From Paractinoplanes bogorensis (GTDB taxonomy: Bacteria > Actinomycetota > Actinomycetes > Mycobacteriales > Micromonosporaceae): a DNA stretch of 64,000 nt. Within the stretch, counting starts at the first letter, position 1. Every line of letters starts with the position of its first letter. The DNA is taken from contig NZ_JAHKKG010000013.1 in assembly GCF_018829635.1 (NCBI RefSeq), positions 124,001-188,000 of the forward strand. The letters are read 5' to 3'. Under the pieces are notes generated by a model, which was given only the letters and a program-made list of their open reading frames with translations, had not been told where the DNA came from and did no database searches. Positions 16,183 to 25,454 of the stretch are shown here, one piece after another. Position numbers and translations under genes: made by a program.

Positions 16183-17112
16183 CTAATGCAGCATGCCCGC
16201 CGTGTAGAGGAGCTCGCCGAAGTCGGCCACGCACTCGCCGGTCCAGATCACCGAGCCCGCGGCCACGGCCAGCGGCAGCGCGACCAGCGCGAGCAACCCG
16301 GCCGTGAAACGCGGCGCCAGCAGGGACGCGACCCGGCGCGGGACCACGCCGGCGCTGCGCAGATCCCAGCTCGCGGGGGCCATCGACAGGCCGACCCGGG
16401 TGTGCGCGGCCCGCAGCGCGGCGGCGCCGATCGCCTTGGCCACCACCCGGCGGTCGCCCACCTGCTCGGCCGCGCGCTCGTCGGCGGCCCGCTCGACCAG
16501 GAACTCGATGCGCCGGGTGAGCCACCGGAACGCCGGGTGGACCGCGGCGGCCAGCCGGGCGAACAGCACCAGGTAGTGGTGCCGCGCGTCGAGGTGGGCC
16601 CGCTCGTGGGCGAGCAGCGCGCTGTACTGCTGGTCGTCCAGGGCCGAGCGCATGCCGGTGGTGACCACCACGCGGCCGGGCGCGCCGGGCACCGCGAACG
16701 CCTCGGCCCGGATGTCGTCGATCATCGTGACCCGGTCGGTGTCGACGGGCAGGCCACGGAACTCGGCCGCCACCTGCTTCTCCCGGCGGTGCAGCCGGGC
16801 GACGCGGACCATGCCGGCCACGGCGACCAGCAGCAACACGGCCGACAGGGAGGACACCCACGGCTCGCGCTCGGTGTCGGCCCGCACCACCGCGTCGGAG
16901 AAACCGAGCCGGACGGCGACCGGGTGCAGTTCGGCCACCGCCTTGAGCGCGAACGCGGACAGGCTGACCAGGCAGGCCGCGGCGGCGGTGACGATCGAGA
17001 TGACCAGGACGGTCACGGCCGCCTCGGGCCGCAGCCGGTCGGCCAGCCAGCGCACGAACACCGCGACCAGCACCGGACACACGATGACAGAGACCACGAA
17101 ATGGTCGAACAT
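16183..17112 (-). CDS. M56-family membrane metallopeptidase
   Basis: The 309-residue product has helices at about 5-22, 33-55, 88-104 and 275-293 and a cytoplasm-side HExxH zinc site LLAHERAHL (His169, Glu170, His173), with the downstream acidic helix VERAADERAAEQVGDRRVV. This is the BlaR1/HtpX-like M56 architecture common in actinobacteria, where it is usually paired with a BlaI-type repressor. No blaI gene lies beside it here. AGGAGAGG precedes ATG 17112. It is divergent from the MFS exporter. Confidence 0.88.
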   Translation of the reverse strand: MFDHFVVSVIVCPVLVAVFVRWLADRLRPEAAVTVLVISIVTAAAACLVSLSAFALKAVAELHPVAVRLGFSDAVVRADTEREPWVSSLSAVLLLVAVAGMVRVARLHRREKQVAAEFRGLPVDTDRVTMIDDIRAEAFAVPGAPGRVVVTTGMRSALDDQQYSALLAHERAHLDARHHYLVLFARLAAAVHPAFRWLTRRIEFLVERAADERAAEQVGDRRVVAKAIGAAALRAAHTRVGLSMAPASWDLRSAGVVPRRVASLLAPRFTAGLLALVALPLAVAAGSVIWTGECVADFGELLYTAGMLH

Positions 17113-17173
17113 GCGGCCTCTCCTCGTTGTCCACCGGCCCGGGCACAACAGTCATACACCCAGGTGGCGGTGG

Positions 17174-17193
17174 ACCTGAAGGGTGCTTCAGGT
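17174..17193 (+). promoter_or_regulatory. perfect dyad operator before the MFS exporter
   Basis: ACCTGAAG-GGTG-CTTCAGGT is a perfect 8-bp inverted repeat with a 4-base spacer, 15 bases before the exporter's ATG. It resembles operators of MerR-family drug and metal sensors (ACCT...AGGT). The regulator is not identified. Confidence 0.6.
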
Positions 17194-17208
17194 CATACGG
17201 TGGGGACC

Positions 17209-18573
17209 ATGGTCGCTATCCGGGGTCACGTCCATGTCTTCTTCCAGTTGCTGGTCAACACGCTTCTGGTGTCGGTCACGAACTTCACCGTGTGGTTCGC
17301 GATCACGTTCTACACGTACATCGAAACGCAATCGGTCTTTGCCACCGGTGTCATCTCGGGCATTTTCCTGGTGCTGACGGCGCTGACCGGGATCTGGTTC
17401 GGCAGCCTGGTCGACCACCACCCCAAGAAGACGATGATGCAGATCTCGGCCGGGGTCTCGCTCGGTACGTACGTGATCGCCCTGGTCCTTTACCAGCTCA
17501 CACCGCGCGAGGAGTTCGCCGACCCGGCCAGTGTGCCGCTCTGGATCCTGATCGTGCTGCTCATGGTCGGGGTGATCACGGGCAACATCCGGACGATCGC
17601 GCTGCCGACGATGGTGACCGCGCTGATCGAGGAGGACACCCGTGACCGCGCGAACGGCCTGGTCGGCACCGCGTCCGGGGTGTCCTTCCTGGTCACGTCG
17701 GTGATCAGCGGGTTGCTGGTGGCGCTGGGCGGGATGTTCTGGGTGCTGATCGTGGCGATCGTCGTGCTGGCGCTGTCGATCGCACACCTCTTCTTGGTGA
17801 GGGTGCCCGCCGATCGCGTGGCGGCGGAGTCGACTGCCCCTGAAGCGGGCGCCGCAGTGGGTGCGCCCGTGGGCAAGGTCGATCTGCGCGGGACCGTGCG
17901 GTTGATCGGCCAGGTTCCGGGTCTCACCGCGCTGATCGTGTTCTCCGCGTTCAACAATCTGCTCGGCGGCGTCTTCATGGCGCTTCTCGACGCGTACGGG
18001 CTCTCGATGATGTCGGTGCAGGGCTGGGGCCTGCTCTGGGGCGCTCTGAGCACGGGCTTCATCGTCGGCGGACTGCTTATTTCCCGTACGGGCCTGAGCA
18101 AGAACCCGGTCTGGCTCCTGCTCATGATCAACGTGTTGCTGTGGACCGTCACGCTGCTCTTCCCGCTGCGCGACTCGGTCGTCTGGCTGGCCGCCGGCCT
18201 GTACATCTACATGCTCGCGGTGCCCTACGCCGAGGCGGCCGAGCAGACGATCCTGCAGAAGGTCGTCCCGTACGAGCGCCAGGGCCGGGTGTTCGGTTTC
18301 GCGCAGAGCGTCGAGCAGGCGGCGTCGCCGATGACCGCTTTCCTGATCGCGCCGATCGCTCAGTTCGTGTTCATCCCGTTCATGACCGACGGTGCCGGCG
18401 CGCGACTGATCGGCGACTGGTTCGGCACCGGCGCGGCCCGCGGGCTGGCCCTGGTCTTCATGCTCACCGGCGTGTGTGGGCTGATCCTGACCGCGGTCGC
18501 CCTGCGCAGCCGCCCCTACCGCCGCCTGAGCAGCCGATATGCGACCGCCGAGCCGAGCCCGGCCGCGAACTGA
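17209..18573 (+). CDS. MFS transporter, probable exporter
   Basis: The 454-residue product has about 12 membrane helices. The loop after helix 2 reads FGSLVDHHPKKT, the MFS motif-A position (GxxxDrxxrkk), and SVTNFTVWFAITFYTYIETQSV opens helix 1. PYERQGRVFGFAQSVEQAASP resembles the enterobactin-exporter/multidrug MFS_3 group. ATG 17209 lies just behind a perfect operator-like dyad, so expression is likely switched by a small-molecule sensor. It converges on, and ends one base from, the NACHT gene. Confidence 0.85.
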   Translation: MVAIRGHVHVFFQLLVNTLLVSVTNFTVWFAITFYTYIETQSVFATGVISGIFLVLTALTGIWFGSLVDHHPKKTMMQISAGVSLGTYVIALVLYQLTPREEFADPASVPLWILIVLLMVGVITGNIRTIALPTMVTALIEEDTRDRANGLVGTASGVSFLVTSVISGLLVALGGMFWVLIVAIVVLALSIAHLFLVRVPADRVAAESTAPEAGAAVGAPVGKVDLRGTVRLIGQVPGLTALIVFSAFNNLLGGVFMALLDAYGLSMMSVQGWGLLWGALSTGFIVGGLLISRTGLSKNPVWLLLMINVLLWTVTLLFPLRDSVVWLAAGLYIYMLAVPYAEAAEQTILQKVVPYERQGRVFGFAQSVEQAASPMTAFLIAPIAQFVFIPFMTDGAGARLIGDWFGTGAARGLALVFMLTGVCGLILTAVALRSRPYRRLSSRYATAEPSPAAN

Positions 18574-21500
18574 TCAGGAGCGTCCGCGACAGGTCTCGTG
18601 ATATTCGAGGTGGCCCGCGTACTCCGTCCATTGAGCGGGCGAGAGCGGTTCGCCGGCCTCGGCACAGGCGACGCCGATCGGGTCGGCGGGCGGCGGAGAC
18701 GTCGGCAGGTCGGCGATCGGCCAGACCGAGACGAGATCGGTCTCCAGACGCTCGGATCCGAAGCGGTCGTACGTGAAGAGTCCCCAAGCGCCGTTCGTGC
18801 TGTACGTGACGTCGTCGACCACCGATCCGAGACTCATCTCCTGGGGAGTGGCGGCTTCCGGACCCAGATGCCAGGCGGTGACCGGGCGATGATCACCGGA
18901 CCGGATGGCGTAGTCCGACCAGCGCGACGTGTACGTATTCGCCGGACGGGGTGGCAGGGGAACCGGCGCTGTCGGTGCGACCGCGAGGTTCCAGAGATAC
19001 TCGCGCCCCTGGGTGTCCTTCGCGAGGATCCACGGCGCCGTCGCGTCAGGGGCCGGGCTCAAGGACGAGTCATCGGCACGGATGGCCGGCGTGAAGGCGG
19101 CTCGCCTTCGCGGCTCGGCCCGCAGGTCCCACACCTCGGTCGATTCGTCCCGATGAGGCACCACCGCCCACGGGCCGTTGAGGATCTGGTAGGGCTCGGC
19201 GGCCGAGTGGCCCGCAGCGATCGTGCCGGTGGACGATCCGGGGAGGCCGACAAACGTGATCGACTCGTCGGTGCCTTTGACCACCGCGGTGCGGCCGTCG
19301 ACGCTGATCTCATAGGCGCTCACCCCGGTGGCCAGCCGGGTGGCCACCGGCGGGCCGGAGCCGGCGATGTCCAGGGCCCACAATGACCGGTCGCCGCCGA
19401 TCGCGGTGATCAGTCCGGCATCGTCGATCTGCAGCTCGGCATCCCCCAGGCCCACGTCGACCCGCACCGGTCGCGGTCCGCGCAGGTCGAACAGGCTGTT
19501 CTCATAGAGCATCCAGCGGCCGTCGGACGTACGGACCGGGTCGTCACCGGTTCCGCTGACCTCGAGAATCTGTTGCGGCGGCGTGCTGTCCAGGTCCCAG
19601 TAGAACCGGCTCCCGTCGTCGTGCACCATCAGCGTTGCGCCGGCGAAGTCTGATAAGAGATCGTAGGTGGCGCCGCTCTGGACACCGGCCTTCACGATGC
19701 GCCCGCCGTGGGCGAGGTCGACGGCCAAGCGGGGCATTCCGGTCCGGGCGGCCAGCGCCCAGTCGGAATCGTCGTCGAGGTCGACGGCATCGGCCCAGCT
19801 GCCGTCGAGGCGGGCGAGCGGGGACCGGAGGTCGTCGAGATCCCAGAAGGTCAGCTCGCTCCGGTCGCTCAAGGCAAGGTGACGCGCGGAGAGGTCCAAT
19901 ACCTCCACCTCGGTGCCGGGAACGGGCAAGGCTACGGACCGGGGGACTTCGCCCGACAGATCCCAGAGTGTCGGTGCTCCCTCGCCCTCCAGCGCCAGGT
20001 AGTCGCCATCGTCGTTACCACCCACGTGGCGGTAGACGCCGTCGGCGAGGTGGTATCTGGTCGGGGCCGCGGCCGAGAGGTCCCACGCTTCCGCCTCACC
20101 GTCGGTGCGGATCAGGACCAGCCAGGTGCCGACGGCCACGAGGTAGTTCTGGTGGGTCAGATACCCCTTGGCGTTCGCGTGCCCGGCCTGCAGGTAGGCG
20201 CCCAGCTCCACCACCGAGCTGCCGTCGGGATCGATCTCGGCAGCGGCGATGCGCAGCTGGAGCGCGGCTTGCGGATGGCTCGCCGAGATCGCGTCGGCTC
20301 GGTGGGTCAGGGCCCGGGCCCGGCCGTCGCGCTCGTCGTCGAGTCGGTAGGAGAAGGAGTCGTCGAGCTCGGCGACGGCTCCGGCGACGACGAGATACCC
20401 CACCGCGACCACTGAGCCCATCGTGGTCAGGACGGACCAGATCTTCCGGGACGCCTGGCGGCGCCGCAGGTCGGTGACCGTGGCGAACTGGCGGGACTCG
20501 GGTGTCGGCACATCGTCCGCGACGACCCGGCCGGCCAGGTGGCGCTCCACCTTGTCGTGCCGGAACTGCAACAGCGGACCGACCTGGCGGAGCACTCCCC
20601 GGGCCCGCGCGGCCTCGAGGAAGTCGAGCGTCCGCCATGGCAACCGGCGCCACCCCGCCAGCCAGAGCCGGGCCGCGGTGAAGGAGACCCAGGGCGCGCC
20701 GCTGCCGAGGAGGACGACCACGAGGACGATCACCCCGACCGCCAGCCCGGCGGCCGGCGACGCGTCGGTCGGATATCCGGTCACGTCCAGCTGCTCCGGG
20801 TCCAGAGAGCTCAGGTAGGCCGCGCTGACGCCCACCGACAACCCCGCACTCACCGCGATGGCCAGCGAGGTCGTCCAGTCGGCGCGGAAGGTCACACGTG
20901 GCGACGCTGCCTCCTGGTCGTCCGGTGGTGACGACAGCCATCGGCCGATGCCGACGGGCAGGCCGATGCCCACCGCGAGGAGCACCACCGACCAGGCCGC
21001 GGAGCGCGCGCCACCCAGCCAGACGACGTCGCTCACGTGCAGAACGCGTCCGGCGTCGTCGGCGTCGGACTCCACGCTGTAGTAGCGGTCGAGCCCGACG
21101 GCAACGGCCGTGATCGCCCCCACCGGGAGGGCGAACAGAAGCCCGGTGACGAGCCCGGAGAGCAGGTGAACCGGCAGCCGCCGGAAATGCCAGGCCGGCC
21201 GGATCGGCACGGTGCCCCGCCATACCGCAAGCCCGCTGGTCAGGAGCCCGACGCCGGCCCCGGCGCCGGCGAACAGGACCCCCGCGTCTACGTCGGTCGA
21301 CCGGGTCCAGCGGTAGTCCGGGATGGCATCGTCGAACCCGAGACCGAACGCGAGGAACGCGAGGGCCACGGCGACCACCGTCGCACCCCGGGCGGCCGCG
21401 CCGGCTACCGAGGCGGCGACCCACCTGCGGTCGGATCGCCGGTGCAGGTTGCGGGCGGCGTTCAGTCCGGCGACCAGACCGGCCAGCAACCCCACGAACA

Positions 21501-22833
21501 GGCCGGCCCGCAGATTGCCCCAGCCGCCCTCCGGCAGCGGCCGCAGCAGCGCGAACGCGAGACCGACGGCCGTCGTCACCCAGCTCGTGATGATCACGAC
21601 CAGGATCGGGGACGGTATCGCGAGGGGCAACTCCCACCAGGCCAGGTTCGGGGAGTGCAGACGGTGCCGAAGATGCTGGGCGATGGTCCGCAGGTGACGC
21701 TGGGATCGGTGGTCGTGCGGGTAGGTGTCGTCGAGGAACGCCGAGACCAGATGTTCCTCGATCTCGTCGGCCCAGTCGAACCAGGTCAGATGGTCGGGGT
21801 CGAGGCCATCCGGTCCGTGCACGGAGCGGGCCAAGGAGATCATCAACGGCGTACTCAGCGCTCGCGCGAGCTCACCGGACGGGTCGGCCCGCAACTCCGC
21901 GGCGACGACGGCCCACCGATCGGACCCTTCGGGCTCGGACGCGGTGAGGAAGGCGATCGTGTTGTCCACCGTGGCCGGGTCGATCGTCAGCTCGGCCGGA
22001 ATCATCCGCTGACCGATGGCGGCGACCAGTTCGTCGTACTCTTTCTCCCGGCAGGTGATCAGCATCTCCGGCCCGCCCGCCGCGGCCAGATCGCTGATCT
22101 GGACCGCCGCCTGCTCGCGCAGGGCACGATCGAGCTCGTCCAGGCCGTCCAGGACCAGCAGGACCCGGTTTTCGTCGACGAGCCTGGTCGGCGCGTCCGG
22201 ACCGTACCGGTCCGCGTCGGTCAGCTCGGGATAGTTCGTCGCGATCCAGCGCGCCAGCCACGGCCTCAATTCCTCGGCGTCGGGTCGCCAACCAGCCACC
22301 GGCAGCAGCACCGGCACCGGTTCGGTCGCCGTCCGGTCGTACGCCGCGGCGACCGTGAAGAGCACCGCCAGCGTGCTTTTGCCGGAACCCGGCGCGCCCC
22401 GGATCGCCAGATGACGGGTCGGCAGCGCGCGGAACGCGGCCACCAGCCCGGCCGCGGGCTGCGGATCGTCCGGGACGAGGAATCCCTCCGCGCCTCCGCT
22501 CTGATGCCAGGTCAGGCGCAGCGGCTGCGGGTGGCGCAGCCGCCGGGAACGGATCTCGGCCGTCCACTCCCGGACACCCAGCTCGGCCAGGCGGGCCGCT
22601 GCCCGGTCGAGCGGGGGCGGGGCGTCGCCGCGCCCGTCCCGGATGAGGGCGACGACCGCGACGAGCAAGGCGGCGATGCTCAGAAAGGCGGACGCCACGC
22701 TGGCCAGCGAGTCGGCCTGAGCCAGATCGTCCTCACGGCCCCGGGCGAGGAACGTCAGGAACAGCACCAGGCCGGCGAAGAACACGACGGCGCATCCAAG
22801 AAGGACTCTTCGCGAGGACCGGCGACGGGACAC
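18574..22833 (-). CDS. membrane-anchored NACHT (STAND) NTPase with C-terminal propeller-like region
   Basis: The 1,419-residue product starts at GTG 22833. Two membrane helices (about 9-30 and 46-63) precede a NACHT domain with Walker A GAPGSGKST (about 143-151), Walker B LLVLDGLDEL (about 224-233) and sensor Arg in LITCREKEY. LLQFRHDKVERHLAG is the FxHxxxxxxLA motif that ends STAND modules. Residues about 395-830 hold a large cluster of membrane helices. The remainder (about 880-1,390) is a series of short blades with repeated Asp-Leu near WDL, such as AWDLSA, LWDLSG, FWDLDD and VWDLRA, like a WD40-type sensor, ending in CAEAGEPLSPAQW and YHETC. Related proteins are signalling or antiphage sensors; the trigger and effector here are unknown. 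Confidence 0.85.
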   Translation of the reverse strand: MSRRRSSRRVLLGCAVVFFAGLVLFLTFLARGREDDLAQADSLASVASAFLSIAALLVAVVALIRDGRGDAPPPLDRAAARLAELGVREWTAEIRSRRLRHPQPLRLTWHQSGGAEGFLVPDDPQPAAGLVAAFRALPTRHLAIRGAPGSGKSTLAVLFTVAAAYDRTATEPVPVLLPVAGWRPDAEELRPWLARWIATNYPELTDADRYGPDAPTRLVDENRVLLVLDGLDELDRALREQAAVQISDLAAAGGPEMLITCREKEYDELVAAIGQRMIPAELTIDPATVDNTIAFLTASEPEGSDRWAVVAAELRADPSGELARALSTPLMISLARSVHGPDGLDPDHLTWFDWADEIEEHLVSAFLDDTYPHDHRSQRHLRTIAQHLRHRLHSPNLAWWELPLAIPSPILVVIITSWVTTAVGLAFALLRPLPEGGWGNLRAGLFVGLLAGLVAGLNAARNLHRRSDRRWVAASVAGAAARGATVVAVALAFLAFGLGFDDAIPDYRWTRSTDVDAGVLFAGAGAGVGLLTSGLAVWRGTVPIRPAWHFRRLPVHLLSGLVTGLLFALPVGAITAVAVGLDRYYSVESDADDAGRVLHVSDVVWLGGARSAAWSVVLLAVGIGLPVGIGRWLSSPPDDQEAASPRVTFRADWTTSLAIAVSAGLSVGVSAAYLSSLDPEQLDVTGYPTDASPAAGLAVGVIVLVVVLLGSGAPWVSFTAARLWLAGWRRLPWRTLDFLEAARARGVLRQVGPLLQFRHDKVERHLAGRVVADDVPTPESRQFATVTDLRRRQASRKIWSVLTTMGSVVAVGYLVVAGAVAELDDSFSYRLDDERDGRARALTHRADAISASHPQAALQLRIAAAEIDPDGSSVVELGAYLQAGHANAKGYLTHQNYLVAVGTWLVLIRTDGEAEAWDLSAAAPTRYHLADGVYRHVGGNDDGDYLALEGEGAPTLWDLSGEVPRSVALPVPGTEVEVLDLSARHLALSDRSELTFWDLDDLRSPLARLDGSWADAVDLDDDSDWALAARTGMPRLAVDLAHGGRIVKAGVQSGATYDLLSDFAGATLMVHDDGSRFYWDLDSTPPQQILEVSGTGDDPVRTSDGRWMLYENSLFDLRGPRPVRVDVGLGDAELQIDDAGLITAIGGDRSLWALDIAGSGPPVATRLATGVSAYEISVDGRTAVVKGTDESITFVGLPGSSTGTIAAGHSAAEPYQILNGPWAVVPHRDESTEVWDLRAEPRRRAAFTPAIRADDSSLSPAPDATAPWILAKDTQGREYLWNLAVAPTAPVPLPPRPANTYTSRWSDYAIRSGDHRPVTAWHLGPEAATPQEMSLGSVVDDVTYSTNGAWGLFTYDRFGSERLETDLVSVWPIADLPTSPPPADPIGVACAEAGEPLSPAQWTEYAGHLEYHETCRGRS

Positions 22834-22883
22834 GTCATATTGTGACCGGGCCGTGCCAGTCGGTCAGGTCCTCCGTACGGGCG

Positions 22884-23990
22884 TTATTCGAGCGCGATGT
22901 CGGCGTAGATGGCGGCGTGGTCGGAGCCGGCGTGGACGGCGGCGGTCATCGTGTCGAAGATCGGCCACAGCGTGCCGCGCCGACCGCCCCACACGCCGCG
23001 GCGGTGGATGCCGCCGCCGGTTGCGCGTGCGAACAATGCGGGCGACAAAAGGACATAGTCGAGCTTGTTGCGGGCCGTGCAGTACCCGTACGTGCCGGGC
23101 CGGCCGTCGTCGTCGAAGCCCGGATGCGCCGAGATGTCGCGCAGGTCGGTGCCGGTCAGCAGCGGCGCGAGCGGGGCGCTGTCCGGCGTGTCGTTGAGGT
23201 CGCCGACCACGGCCACCAGGTCGGTGCCGGCCGCCCGGTAGATCTCGGCGACCCGGGTGGCCTGCCGCTCCCGGATGGCGTCGGACGCGACCTTTCCGCC
23301 GTACCCCTTACTCTTGAAGTGGTTGACCAGCACCACCACACGGTGACCGCCGGGTGAGCGGAAGTGGTATTCCGCGCAGTCCCGGCTGAAGACCCGCCCG
23401 CGGGCGTCCGTGTCGTCGACGTGGCTCACCTGGGCGATCAGCGGATAGTCGGCGGTGGACAGCACGCCGACGTCGATGCCGCGCTCGTCGTTGCCGTCGA
23501 CCACCATCACGTGCGGATACCGCGGGCGCCCGTCCGCACCGGTCAGGCCCGCGTCGGCGAACCGTTTGAGCGCGAACCGGTTCTCCGCCTCGACCACCCC
23601 GACCACATCCGCCCGTACGTCGTCCAGCACGCGCGCGGTGTTCACCAGGGCCAGTTCCTGCACGCGGTCGGTGGTCAGCTCGACCCAGCCGATCCAATCC
23701 GCTCGCCCGCGCGCAACAACGTGCACTTTGCCGTCGCGGGAGCGCCGCAGCAGTCGTCCCCGGTTCTGCCGCAGCCGCGCGAACTTGGCCGTGTCACCGT
23801 TGCGCAGTCCCAGACGAGCAAGTTCGCGCAGAATCCGGTGCTGGATGTCGTCGGTGTAGAGCGGCTCCTCGAGCAGGGTCGAGACGGCTTGGAACGCCTC
23901 GAGCACCGGGCGGCCGGCCGACCAGGTGCGTTGATCGAGCGCGCGGGCCCGGTTGAACAGGTTCTCGACGTTGTAGGACGCGATCCGCAT
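22884..23990 (-). CDS. endonuclease/exonuclease/phosphatase (EEP)-fold protein
   Basis: The 368-residue product starts MRIASYNVENLFNRA and shows the full set of EEP metal and active-site motifs: VVGVVEAENRFALKRF, VVLVNHFKSKGYGG, VAVVGDLNDTPDS, KLDYVLLSP and GSDHAAIYADI. EEP enzymes cut phosphodiester or phosphoester bonds (DNA, RNA, phosphoinositides, sphingomyelin). There is no signal peptide, so it acts in the cytoplasm. The stop is 50 bp upstream of the NACHT gene on the same strand, compatible with joint transcription. Confidence 0.87.
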   Translation of the reverse strand: MRIASYNVENLFNRARALDQRTWSAGRPVLEAFQAVSTLLEEPLYTDDIQHRILRELARLGLRNGDTAKFARLRQNRGRLLRRSRDGKVHVVARGRADWIGWVELTTDRVQELALVNTARVLDDVRADVVGVVEAENRFALKRFADAGLTGADGRPRYPHVMVVDGNDERGIDVGVLSTADYPLIAQVSHVDDTDARGRVFSRDCAEYHFRSPGGHRVVVLVNHFKSKGYGGKVASDAIRERQATRVAEIYRAAGTDLVAVVGDLNDTPDSAPLAPLLTGTDLRDISAHPGFDDDGRPGTYGYCTARNKLDYVLLSPALFARATGGGIHRRGVWGGRRGTLWPIFDTMTAAVHAGSDHAAIYADIALE

Positions 23991-24095
23991 CGAACCTCCC
24001 GGAGCACAGTGGACATAGCGCGGACGGGCGCGTCCGTGCGGCCGCTGCGGCGCGGGCCGGCCGTCGCGGACGCCGACGTGGTCGTCCGGTTGTGA

Positions 24096-25382
24096 CTACT
24101 GGAACAGGTTGAGGTCGACGGCGGCGGCGATCGCCTCCATGCCCGCGTCGTTCGGGTGCAGCCAGTCGCCCGAGTTGAACCGCGCGTTGTAGCGGCGGGG
24201 ATCGTTCGGGTCGTGGGTGGCGGTGTCGAGGTCGATCACGGCGTCACACCCGCTGCCGTCGGCCTTGATGAAGGCGTTCACCGCGTCCCGGCCGGCCTCG
24301 CCCTGCTCGTTCCAGTAGTCGGTGCCCTCGTACGGCGTCAGGGTCGCGCAATAGAACTTCAGCCCCGCGTCGTGCGTGCGCTGGATCAGCTGCTGGAGGG
24401 CCTGGATCAGCTCGTCGCCGCTGGGCGGGTTGTCGTCGCCGAGGTCGTTGATCGCGGCGTCGGAGAAGATGACCCACTTGACCCCGGTCTGCTGCAGAGC
24501 ATCCCGGTCGAGGCGGTTGAGGGCGCTCTGTCCGGCGCCGTCCTTGGTGAGCTGGTTACCGCTGATGCCGGCGTTGAGCACGCCGACCGTGCGGTTGGCG
24601 GTGAGCAGGCGCCGGGAAAGCTGGTCGGGCCAGCGCCGGTTCTCGCTGAACGTCGAGTCGAAACCGTCGGTGATCGACGCACCGAGCGTGACGACCGCGC
24701 CCTCGGACTGCGCGTTCTGCACGTCCACGCCGGCCAGAAACGCGTAGTTGTCGAAGGTCTGCGCGCCGGACAGGGACGCCTTGGCCGACTGGTTGCCCGC
24801 GGCGACATAGTTGTGCCGGTTCGCGAACGAGTGCTGGGTCACCGAACCGATCCGGGCCGGTACGTAGGCGCTGACCGCGACGTCGCCACCGGCCGGCAGC
24901 GTGAACTGCACAGCATCGCTCACCGCGGTCTGACCGGCCGGGATGGTGACACTGTCCGTTCCGTTGAACGTGACTTGCGCGTTGGTGGCCGTGTCGACCG
25001 TGTTCGCCTGCAGGTGTTGCGCGAGGTAGACGGCGCTGACAGTCAGCGGATCGCTGCCGAACTCGTTGGACAGCTTCACGCGTACGGTGTCGCCGCCGAT
25101 GCTGGCGCGGAGGATCTGCCGGACCGTCTGCTGGTCGAAACTGCGCCCGCCGTTCTGCACGGCCACGGCCCAGGTGCCCGTCCAGGGAGTCTCCGCGGTG
25201 CTCGGTCCGGTGCTCGGTTGACTGCTCGTGGCCGGGCCCGGATCGGCCGAGGTCCCGCCCGGGGACGAGTCTCGCCGCACGTACAGAACCACCGCTACGA
25301 CGAGGACCACGAGGGCGGCCGCGACCGAGATAGTCGTCTTCCTGGTCCAGTTCACCGCGCCCACAGTACTGGGCCCGGTCAC
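24096..25382 (-). CDS. membrane-anchored SGNH/GDSL hydrolase
   Basis: The product (428 residues from GTG 25382; GTG 25355 is an equal alternative) has one N-terminal helix (about 18-34), then a Ser/Thr/Pro linker and a beta-rich domain (WAVAVQNGGRSFDQQTVRQI). The SGNH hydrolase follows, with block I GASITDG (nucleophile Ser), Gly/Asn blocks LNAGISGNQL and DAAINDLGDD, and C-terminal DWLHPNDAGMEAIA (Asp-x-x-His). It probably removes acyl groups from a sugar or polymer at the cell surface. It follows the EEP gene's start by 105 bp on the same strand. Confidence 0.85.
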   Translation of the reverse strand: MTGPSTVGAVNWTRKTTISVAAALVVLVVAVVLYVRRDSSPGGTSADPGPATSSQPSTGPSTAETPWTGTWAVAVQNGGRSFDQQTVRQILRASIGGDTVRVKLSNEFGSDPLTVSAVYLAQHLQANTVDTATNAQVTFNGTDSVTIPAGQTAVSDAVQFTLPAGGDVAVSAYVPARIGSVTQHSFANRHNYVAAGNQSAKASLSGAQTFDNYAFLAGVDVQNAQSEGAVVTLGASITDGFDSTFSENRRWPDQLSRRLLTANRTVGVLNAGISGNQLTKDGAGQSALNRLDRDALQQTGVKWVIFSDAAINDLGDDNPPSGDELIQALQQLIQRTHDAGLKFYCATLTPYEGTDYWNEQGEAGRDAVNAFIKADGSGCDAVIDLDTATHDPNDPRRYNARFNSGDWLHPNDAGMEAIAAAVDLNLFQ

Positions 25383-25454
25383 TACAGCCGGTTACGCCTG
25401 GCCTGGGAGATTCCTGACAGTCCGCGGCAGTGTGAGCAAGATCAAATGACTTGC

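Noticed and set aside
16150..17208. Upstream extension of the MFS exporter frame
   Set aside because: It runs antisense through the M56 protease gene and is Arg/Gly/His-rich; the transporter begins at ATG 17209.
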